Assembly (NCBI RefSeq): GCF_011074885.1
Contig: NC_054687.1
Coordinates: forward strand, 1 to 64,000
Source: Brettanomyces bruxellensis
Lineage: Eukaryota; Ascomycota; Pichiomycetes; Pichiales; Pichiaceae
Length of the DNA: 64,000 nt
Direction: 5' to 3'
Below, one piece after another: positions 41,088-48,386 of the stretch. The stretch's first letter is position 1, and every line of letters begins with the position of its first letter. The position numbers were made by a program, and so were the translations under genes. Under the pieces are notes generated by a model, which saw only the letters and a list, made by a program, of their open reading frames with translations, was not told where the DNA came from and did no database searches.

Positions 41088-43706
41088 ATGCGTTTGGCAC
41101 AAACGAAGGAAGAAAGAAATACAGTGATAGGTACGGCAACAACAAGCGAGCGTACAAGTGCTGAAGAAACACCAGTTGTGAGTATAAGCGTGTCGGAATT
41201 GAGACCAAGTGTATCACGTGGTAGCTGTGACAACAAGAGTGAGAGCAGTAAGCATAGCAATAAGCATATCAGCGGAAACAGTGATAGGAATAGCAATAAT
41301 AACAGCAGCAAGACTAGCAGCAAGAGCATCGGTAGGAATATTAGCAGAGAGAGCAGCAGCAGCAGCAGCAGCAAGAATAACAAGGTCCACACACTAGAGT
41401 ACAGCCAGAAAGGCCGACCGTCAGGATTCAAGATGTTTGCGAGACGGCTTTCGTTTTCAAAGCACTCACTGCCAAAGCAGTACGAAGAGAAGCACAGCAA
41501 CTTGTCGCAGTCGATTGCGGATGTGAGGCAGCAGACGGCAAAGGCCCCAAAGATAACGGTCGACACGCATGTTGGGACAGAGGAAGGGAGCGGGAGTGCA
41601 TGCCCCTGCGATGAAGACGAAGCTCCAGCGGATGAAAAGAGTATGGGCAAGGAGGAAGACCGGAGTGAGTACAGGAAGGGTGGGTACCATCCGGTGTTCA
41701 TTGGGGAGCGGTACGGGGTGTTTGGGCAGTACGAAATCGTGCGGAAGCTCGGGTGGGGCCATTTTTCGACGGTGTGGTTGGCGTGGGATGGCTCGGGCAA
41801 GAGACACGTGGCAATCAAGGTGGTGAAGTCTGCAAAAAACTACCGGGAGGCAGCCGAGGACGAGATCAAGATCTTGGAGAAGGTGAACAGCGGGCCGGCG
41901 GACCACCCGGGCAAGAGCCACGTGGTGCAGCTGCTAGACCACTTTATACACAAGGGCCCGAACGGCAGCCACATCTGCATGGTGTTTGAAGTGTTGGGAG
42001 AAAACATGGTGTCGCTTTTGACCCGATACAAGAGTTTTCAGGACCACAAGACGCAGGAAATCCAACGGAAGAGCTTAGGGGACGCTTCGACGCCTCCGTC
42101 GCAGACTTCCGGGTTGGGCAACGATGCTGGAGCGGGCAGCAGCACTGAGTCGCTTCAATTTCACATGTCACAGCTCAACGACCTCACAATTTTGCATGAG
42201 AGTTACGGCGGGTTGCCTGTGACGCTCGTAAAGCAAATCAGCAAGCAGATTCTGCTTGGCTTGGACTACTTGCATCGGTACTGCGGGATCATCCACACGG
42301 ACTTGAAGCCAGAGAACGTGCTTGTGGAGATCAAGGACGTGGAGGCGTTGGTGGAGGCGTTGAGGGTGGACCGGGGTGTGCATACAGGGGGAATGCATTC
42401 TACGGGCGTGCGTTCCGGCTTTGAGCATCCAGGGCTGGCCCATCGCCGGGTACAGTCCACTGCCACGACCCCGGTGCGGATATCCAAGCCGCTTGCCACT
42501 CCCGTCGAGACCTCCAGCTCCGTCGAGAACTTTTTCCGGTCGTTTTCCGTGCACCGGGCGTACTCGAGCACGTCGGAGGCAGGGGGAACAGGGGGTACTT
42601 GCCGTAGGCCCACCACGGGATCAACCATAGTGCCTACCACGGCCCCCGGTGAAGTCTACGTAGATGCCCGGGAGACCCCGTCACCCGGTGCACCGAGCAC
42701 TGGAGGAGACCCCGCCCACAACGAGTCCGCAAATAACTTAACCAGCAATAACGCCAATAATGAAACCACAAACTTCAGCAACAACGACGCCAATAACGAA
42801 ATTTCAAATAATGTTGGAAACAGCGAAACTACCAATAATGTGGGAAATAGTGAAACTACCAATAATGTGGGAAATAGTGAAACTACAAGTAATTCGGGCA
42901 ACAGTGAAACCACCAACAACTTCAGCAACAGCGAAACCACAAATAATTTCAGCAACAACTTAGCAAACAACGACTCTACGAACATAAACACCAGCTTCTC
43001 TCGCGCGGCAAGCTCGTCGTCGTCACCATCGATCCTCAACGATCTCAGCTCGGTGATCTCCGTGAAGATCGCAGACCTGGGCAATGCATGCTGGTTCGAC
43101 ACGCACTTCTACCGACAGATTCAGACCAGGCCTTACCGGGCTCCGGAGGTCATTATGGGCGGCCAGTGGGGGTGCTCGGCGGACTTATGGTCTTGTGGTT
43201 GCCTCATCTTTGAACTTATCACGGGTGACTACCTGTTCGACCCGCAGAGAGGTGCTAGCTTCGACAAAAACGACGACCACCTCGCCCAGATGATCGAGCT
43301 GCTTGGAAAGTGGCCGCCAAAGGACTTTCTCCGCCGCTGCAAGTACTCCCGGCACTTTTTTGACAAGACGTACCAGTCGCTTCGCCACATTGGCAAGTTG
43401 AAGGTGTGGACTCTCCCGGAAATCCTCCATGAGGAGTATTTTCTCGAGATGCCGCTCGCCCGCTGCGTGGCCGACTTTCTTCTCTCAATGCTCAACTACG
43501 AGCCCCAGAAACGTGTTGATGCTGGATCCATGAGCAACCACCCCTGGCTTGCCGATACAATGGCTGGAAACAGCGTCGACCGGCCCTTTGGCCTTACCGG
43601 CCAGGATATAAGGGGCTACAGTTGCGAGTACAGGACCAAAAGGAGAGAGTCTTCCGAAAGTGTCCCTAGCCAGGGTTCTGGCTCCACCGACTCTGCCTCA
43701 CATTGA
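41088..43706 (+). CDS. SKY1: SR-protein kinase Sky1
   Basis: 872-residue SRPK-family kinase (S. cerevisiae Sky1 742) that phosphorylates RS-type proteins such as Npl3 and affects nuclear import and ion homeostasis. A Ser/Asn-rich N-terminus (1-200) precedes GERYGVFGQYEIVRKLGWGHFSTVWLAWD and VAIKVVKSA. The catalytic loop IIHTDLKPENVLVE is at about 402. The kinase is then split by a non-conserved spacer (about 415-655) before IADLGNACW, TRPYRAPEVIMGGQW and DLWSCGCLIFELITGDYLFDP. The split-kinase layout is diagnostic of SRPKs. The spacer carries a 27-bp tandem repeat (separate entry). The coding region is clearly GC-richer than its flanks. Confidence 0.95.
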   Translation: MRLAQTKEERNTVIGTATTSERTSAEETPVVSISVSELRPSVSRGSCDNKSESSKHSNKHISGNSDRNSNNNSSKTSSKSIGRNISRESSSSSSSKNNKVHTLEYSQKGRPSGFKMFARRLSFSKHSLPKQYEEKHSNLSQSIADVRQQTAKAPKITVDTHVGTEEGSGSACPCDEDEAPADEKSMGKEEDRSEYRKGGYHPVFIGERYGVFGQYEIVRKLGWGHFSTVWLAWDGSGKRHVAIKVVKSAKNYREAAEDEIKILEKVNSGPADHPGKSHVVQLLDHFIHKGPNGSHICMVFEVLGENMVSLLTRYKSFQDHKTQEIQRKSLGDASTPPSQTSGLGNDAGAGSSTESLQFHMSQLNDLTILHESYGGLPVTLVKQISKQILLGLDYLHRYCGIIHTDLKPENVLVEIKDVEALVEALRVDRGVHTGGMHSTGVRSGFEHPGLAHRRVQSTATTPVRISKPLATPVETSSSVENFFRSFSVHRAYSSTSEAGGTGGTCRRPTTGSTIVPTTAPGEVYVDARETPSPGAPSTGGDPAHNESANNLTSNNANNETTNFSNNDANNEISNNVGNSETTNNVGNSETTNNVGNSETTSNSGNSETTNNFSNSETTNNFSNNLANNDSTNINTSFSRAASSSSSPSILNDLSSVISVKIADLGNACWFDTHFYRQIQTRPYRAPEVIMGGQWGCSADLWSCGCLIFELITGDYLFDPQRGASFDKNDDHLAQMIELLGKWPPKDFLRRCKYSRHFFDKTYQSLRHIGKLKVWTLPEILHEEYFLEMPLARCVADFLLSMLNYEPQKRVDAGSMSNHPWLADTMAGNSVDRPFGLTGQDIRGYSCEYRTKRRESSESVPSQGSGSTDSASH
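42770..42972 (+). repeat. Asn/Ser/Thr minisatellite in the SKY1 spacer
   Basis: Nine-residue units of the type NNVGNSETT (27 bp) repeat about six times with decay at the ends (NNFSNSETT, SNSGNSETT). The three central units are nearly identical at DNA level. Copy number is likely variable between strains. Confidence 0.85.
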
Positions 43707-44285
43707 CTGCCTTTGCATTTGTACTTTTTACTTTATCCGTCTGTACATTTATTTACTAATAGAATTGCCGTTATCGGTGTTATGGGGGTACCGTTTGCAC
43801 GTGTAGGTTATCTATGCAGCCTGCTAACTGATCGATTGCTGCCCACTATCTTTGAAGCTTGAACTTCTTCAGTTATCTTCGTAATATTTGGGATGAGCTG
43901 GTGTGCTGAATTAGGGAAAGGACAACCATCAGCTCTTTTTCCCTAATTGCTGCTTCTTCACCATTCTCTTTTACCCTAAAAGATTGATTATTTCTATTTC
44001 TACTCTGTTCAAATGCCACCACTCAGCCTAAAGTAATAACCGTCATCACGAGAATATAATATACAGGAAAATATCAACAATGTAGGTACTGACTCGTATT
44101 TCCTTCACATTCATTCCTCCTTCTCTTACTCCATCAAACCTACATCTCTTCCACGTCAACAACCCAAAAAACATACAAACAGATCAACGGCAATAAAATC
44201 CAGATCAAAGTAAGCTTTCGCTGCATAGAATGCAGTATATCTTTATTGTTAATAAATAAATAGATAAATAATTCGTAGTATGAGC
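43707..44285. other. Convergent intergenic region
   Basis: 579 bp between the ends of SKY1 and the complex I subunit gene. AT-rich; no coding or RNA feature seen. Confidence 0.6.
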
Positions 44286-45515
44286 TCACGACTTGAGATC
44301 AAAGAAGTCAAAGCTGTTCTTAGGCGTGTTCACGTAATCACGGAGCTTCAACACCTCATCCCGGCCGTAAACCGTCCGGTTCAAACTCTGCGATGGTGAT
44401 ATAATGTAAGGCTTCACGTATGAATACAACCAGTCGGCAAGATCATCCGCTTTCATGCCAAGATCCTCGTATGTGAGCGCGGACGGGTCGATCACCTGGT
44501 CGATCGTCGATCTGCGATACGTATCCATGTTCACAGACTCCATGCTTGGATTGAACTTCTCATTTAGCCAGCACCACACCTTCATAAAAGATCTAGGTGC
44601 CGGGATCGAAAATCCTGTAGCAGCAGGGAAATATCCGTACATTCCAATATGCGTCATGTACTTGATCATCTCCCGGAGCTCACGCTTCGAGTATCTCTCC
44701 GGGCCGTACAACTCGTACGTTTTTCCCAATGTGGAATCGTCAAAAACGATTTTTTCAAGGGCCTCGGCAACCTGCCGGCCATGTGTCGGATATATTTCTT
44801 GCCTAAACAGGACATTTCCGCCCAACTTTGTCAACGGCACGAGCTCGTGAAGCAACGCCGAGTTCCTTCCGTACATTGGTGCCGGCCGGACGATGGTCGC
44901 GTCGGGATATATATCTTTCACCACTTGTTCACCGACACCTTTGGTTGCGAAAAACTCGGATTCAGACTTTGGGTTAGCGTTGTACGACGAGACCTGGATG
45001 AAACGGTCCACGCCATATTTCTTGGCCGCCTCTGCAATCCGCCGACTGCCTTCAATATTAGCATCTGCCATCGAGAAATTCTTCGTGTTCAATTCTGAGC
45101 CAACCAGATTAATCACAACATCGGCGTGTGCCACCGACTCCTCGATCGACTGGACGTTCCGCAGGTCCCACTCATGATAGTTCACCACACCTAAGTCACC
45201 ATTCACCTTCAAATGCCTCATAGAACGCGAATTTCTCCATGGTGCCACCACTAATGTACCATGCTTGGCCAATTTTGAAGTGATGATTCTTCCAAGGAAC
45301 CCGGATCCGCCAAAAACGGAAACAGTGTACCCAGTTCTCGAAGAACGTCCTCCCTGGCCAATCGCGATCTTTGTCTTTCCTGTTTTTGTGATGTTCACGT
45401 CACTCTTCAGTGGGAATCTGTAGATGTTTCTTTTTTGCTGTGTTAAAATGGCTGCTTTTCTACCTGCTGCCATTGACGCCTTTGCTGCTGCTTTCCCGCT
45501 GAAAACCGAAAGCAT
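44286..45515 (-). CDS. Complex I 39/40-kDa subunit (NDUFA9 / NUEM)
   Basis: 409-residue atypical short-chain dehydrogenase subunit of respiratory NADH:ubiquinone oxidoreductase, bound to NADPH at the matrix arm. An Ala/Lys/Arg-rich presequence (about 1-30) precedes the Rossmann motif VFGGSGFLGR at about 69 and VVAPWRNSRS. NYHEWDLRN, VINLVGSE, RFIQVSSYNANPKSES and ATIVRPAPMYGR follow. C-terminal helices end in a Phe/Asp tail. The family is absent from Saccharomyces, which lacks complex I, and present in Yarrowia, Pichia-type yeasts and filamentous fungi. It therefore implies a proton-pumping complex I in this organism. Confidence 0.93.
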   Translation of the reverse strand: MLSVFSGKAAAKASMAAGRKAAILTQQKRNIYRFPLKSDVNITKTGKTKIAIGQGGRSSRTGYTVSVFGGSGFLGRIITSKLAKHGTLVVAPWRNSRSMRHLKVNGDLGVVNYHEWDLRNVQSIEESVAHADVVINLVGSELNTKNFSMADANIEGSRRIAEAAKKYGVDRFIQVSSYNANPKSESEFFATKGVGEQVVKDIYPDATIVRPAPMYGRNSALLHELVPLTKLGGNVLFRQEIYPTHGRQVAEALEKIVFDDSTLGKTYELYGPERYSKRELREMIKYMTHIGMYGYFPAATGFSIPAPRSFMKVWCWLNEKFNPSMESVNMDTYRRSTIDQVIDPSALTYEDLGMKADDLADWLYSYVKPYIISPSQSLNRTVYGRDEVLKLRDYVNTPKNSFDFFDLKS

Positions 45516-45953
45516 CTTTGATATTCTTTCGCCAATAACCGACTCTCTTGAAATTGCCGTGCCTTTTTTTCCTTAAGTCGTCTAGTAATCCTAGGTAGAC
45601 CTTGTTTTCTTTATCTAGCTAAGTGCGATTTCCCCAGCTTTTATTTTCGTATTTTTTTTTTTTTTCTACTTTATTTCTACTGCTTTTTTGTAGCATTCTA
45701 ATTCGCTTCCCAGAGATGAAATAAAAAAAGGCTTTGCAGGTGCACGGATGCACTACAGCCAAACTGTTACACGCATCCATTAACCCATCTACACGCCATA
45801 CATATATGTCAGCATGAGAATCAACATGTATTAGATTATTAGCCTAATAGTACAAACATAGAGGGTGGCATCAGGAGCACATTTCAAATAGCGAGAAGTG
45901 ATACCTTTGATGCTTGTGCTCCCAGTTATTCTAGAATCTGACCCTAAATATGA
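45516..45953 (-). other. Intergenic region upstream of the complex I gene
   Basis: 438 bp with a run of about 15 T at 45650-45665. It separates the 3' end of YSY6 from the start of the complex I subunit gene, both on the minus strand. No gene seen. Confidence 0.55.
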
Positions 45954-46302
45954 TCATAGGAATAGCCTTATAAGCTCCAAAAGACCACCACCAATTAGAA
46001 GGAAACATAACAGACCTGGAATATTCAAAATAATGGCAATTGTTAGTATTGAAGATCAGAGGAGATCAAACATAACGTAAATTAAACATGCGTATACCTA
46101 CCAATAACCCATTTGGGAAGTGCAACATTCTTAGCTCTCTTCTTCATTTTTGGCTTTCCCATTTGCTTCTCATTTCTCTTGGCAAACTTCTCGTTTCTGA
46201 GTCTTTGTCTTGCGGTTTGAAGAGCCTTTTAATATAAAAAGATGAGTTGTTAGTATACACGTATTCTCCAAAAGCACACGCAAAAAACGCCAAACTTACC
46301 AT
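45954..46302 (-). CDS. YSY6: ER stress-associated RAMP4/SERP1 protein, YSY6; two introns
   Basis: Coding exons on the minus strand: 46300-46302 (ATG only), 46102-46225 and 45954-46015, giving 62 residues (S. cerevisiae Ysy6 has 65). The protein starts M-ALQTARQRLRNEKFAKRNE, has a basic Lys/Arg middle (KPKMKKRAKN), and ends in one membrane span with LLCFLLIGGGLLELIRLF, matching the GGG-containing tail anchor of Ysy6. It is a tail-anchored ER protein linked to the Sec61 translocon and stabilisation of membrane proteins. Each intron has a GT-AG pair and a perfect TACTAAC. The phase across intron 2 (G|GT) restores the conserved WVIG-LL junction, strong support for splicing. Short frames in this region do not show the gene unless it is spliced. 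Confidence 0.93.
46016..46101 (-). other. YSY6 intron 2 (86 nt)
   Basis: Minus strand: GTAGGT at 46101-46096, branch point TACTAAC at about 46047-46041, acceptor TTCCAG ending at 46016. It interrupts a Gly codon after its first base. Confidence 0.9.
46226..46299 (-). other. YSY6 intron 1 (74 nt) directly after ATG
   Basis: Minus strand: GTAAGT at 46299-46294, branch point TACTAAC at 46255-46249, acceptor AAAAG ending at 46226. Exon 1 contributes only the start codon. Confidence 0.9.
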
Positions 46303-46685
46303 TATGAATTAACTTAGCCTCTATATATGTCCTATAGTTTGTGTGCTATGAGGGAAAAAGGACTGAAGAATCACCTGTAATTATGATCTTGTGATCACCT
46401 TGCTTACTTTTTCGCAGATACACACCTGTCAATTAGCTTTTCTGCATCTCCTCCCTATTTATTTATTCCTTTTTTTCGCGCGATTTTCCCTTGCTCGCAT
46501 TTTTGGTTCAGCATTTCGAGGTTTCGAGTCTAGCTTAGAGCAGTAATTCCGATTAGAAGAATGGGCCGGGATCACAAGGAAATGCCATTTTAAAAGAAAG
46601 AACAACACAAACTACAACTATACAGCCAGAAAGGAACTGAATACGAATCTGAATACTTAACGTTTATACCTGGACTATTTTTAAG
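46303..46685. other. Divergent promoter region, YSY6 / TEX1-like
   Basis: 383 bp between divergent genes. A T-rich run with TTTTTTTCGCGCG lies at about 46470-46483. No coding evidence. Confidence 0.55.
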
Positions 46686-48254
46686 ATGAACAATTATTCC
46701 AAACTAGAGCGAATACCACTTCCAGTTCGGAAAAGTGCAGGGCCAGGAATGAAATCACTTGCCCTAGAATGGAACACGGAAGGAACATATCTAGCATATA
46801 CCTGGTCGGACAAGAGCATATTTGTGTCGAAATTTGACCCCATCAAGTGCACATGTGAAGAATCCATGAATTATGCAAACGCAGCACCAAAACAGATCAA
46901 TTCCATTTCATGGAATCCCAGAGCCCCTACACAGTTTGCGACTACCAGCAACGACAACAAGATTAGGGTGTTCTCCATAGAGGATTCATCTATTGTTTTT
47001 GCCTCCGAGTATGCCTCCGATTCGGTAGCAGAATTTACCAACGTGAAATTTTCACCCGACGGTGAGTACTTGGCAGCATTTTCCACGAAGAAAGCGATAA
47101 CAGTGTTTGAAGTGGATGAGAAATTTGGAGTTCCTAAGTTTGTACTGGTTGCAACATCTCCATACTTGTCCAGATTTCGGGATTTCGATTGGTCATACAC
47201 GGGTCATCGGATACTTGTCGGTGATTCGTGTGGGTTTGTTGATGTTTTCGAATTGGTGGACAAAGACGGCAAGATGGAACTTTCAACAACCAAAAAGGGC
47301 ACTCATATCAGCAGCTGTGCCATTGGAAAGATATGCTCGAGGGATTCTGCGAAATGGTTTAGCTTGGTATTAGATAATTCGGAGGTTTTGCTGGTAGATA
47401 CCGAGTATATGGTCGTCGTTAAGCAGTTCTCGAATTTTGGCTCTTCGTCGACAGTGAGACTACTTGAATCCAAGCTTTTAACCCCAGGCCAAAATGCGTT
47501 TGAGGGTATAGACGGCACAAGCATAGCTGGAGAGGCTGAATTAGACGATCCATACGGGAAAATTGTGTTTGCTGTTTGTCCCACATATGGGGGCCATACA
47601 ATATTGTTTGACAGCGAGGAATCGAAGCCAGGAGATGCTACTCAGTCGGTGAAGGAGCTAGAGTATGATATGTTTCGGTTCAATCTGGTTAATCCGAAGG
47701 TATCTGCCGGGATTCGTGGTTTAACTGTGAATGCATTAGTTCCGGGTGACTCAGTGGGTGGAAAAAACAAACGGAAGCAAGAGAATGAGAAGCAGAAGAT
47801 GGAGCAGAAGGTAGAGCAGAAGGATCAGAATAGAAAGAGAGAGAGAGAAGATAGTAGAGATAGGTATTATATGTATAATAGCATGCCAGCTGACAGAGAT
47901 AGACAAGGCAGCAGGAAATATGAGAGAGAGAGAGATATTCAAAGGGGAGGTGATGGCAGATATGGCCGAGGGATGGTGGACAGATCACGTGATAGAGAAA
48001 GGAATAGGGAGAGGGACAGAGATAGAGACAGAGATAGAGACAGAGATAGAGATAGGGATAGAGACAGGGATAGAGACAGAGACAGAGATAGGAGAAGTGA
48101 CATTGGCAGAAGAAGAGATGGCGATAATTATAGAGATAGGAGAAGCAACAGAGGACCGGACTATGATAGAGATAGAGGTGTGAAGAGAGGAAGAGGGCAG
48201 AATAGCGGTGGATATCATTCCGATCGGAGTGCCAAGCGGCCAAGACTGCACTAA
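46686..48254 (+). CDS. WD-repeat protein, TEX1/THOC3-like, with Arg-Asp tail
   Basis: 522 residues. Residues 1 to about 355 form degenerate WD repeats: SLALEWNTEGTYLAYTWSDKSI, SISWNPRAPTQFATTSNDNKIRVFS, VKFSPDGEYLAAFSTKKAITVFE and FDWSYTGHRILVGDSCGFVDVFE. The spacing and WNP..F.T.S.D..IRV pattern resemble THOC3/Tex1, the beta-propeller of the THO/TREX mRNA export complex. Residues about 370-515 are a charged tail dominated by Arg-Asp and Arg-Glu repeats, ending RSAKRPRLH. The RD-rich tail is not in S. cerevisiae Tex1 and resembles spliceosomal RS/RD/RE domains, so a nuclear RNA-processing role is plausible. The exact orthology is moderate. Confidence 0.65.
   Translation: MNNYSKLERIPLPVRKSAGPGMKSLALEWNTEGTYLAYTWSDKSIFVSKFDPIKCTCEESMNYANAAPKQINSISWNPRAPTQFATTSNDNKIRVFSIEDSSIVFASEYASDSVAEFTNVKFSPDGEYLAAFSTKKAITVFEVDEKFGVPKFVLVATSPYLSRFRDFDWSYTGHRILVGDSCGFVDVFELVDKDGKMELSTTKKGTHISSCAIGKICSRDSAKWFSLVLDNSEVLLVDTEYMVVVKQFSNFGSSSTVRLLESKLLTPGQNAFEGIDGTSIAGEAELDDPYGKIVFAVCPTYGGHTILFDSEESKPGDATQSVKELEYDMFRFNLVNPKVSAGIRGLTVNALVPGDSVGGKNKRKQENEKQKMEQKVEQKDQNRKREREDSRDRYYMYNSMPADRDRQGSRKYERERDIQRGGDGRYGRGMVDRSRDRERNRERDRDRDRDRDRDRDRDRDRDRDRDRDRRSDIGRRRDGDNYRDRRSNRGPDYDRDRGVKRGRGQNSGGYHSDRSAKRPRLH
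47995..48095 (+). repeat. Arg-Asp dipeptide repeat (GATAGA/GACAGA)
   Basis: A hexanucleotide-type array of GAYAGR units encodes more than a dozen Arg-Asp dipeptides within the tail of the WD protein. Such arrays are prone to length change. Confidence 0.85.
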
Positions 48255-48386
48255 GCTACTGAATTAATGTACTATACTTGCAAAGAAACTGAGATGGACG
48301 GGTAGTAAAGACGTAGATAGAGATTAAAAGAAAGAAAAAGATTGACTAGGCGTTAGTATCGTATAAACACACACGTATGTGCAGCC

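Noticed and set aside
47689..48243. Long minus-strand frame opposite the RD-rich tail
   Set aside because: Mirror image of the GAYAGR repeat; Tyr/Leu/Cys/Pro composition is an artefact of the repeat.
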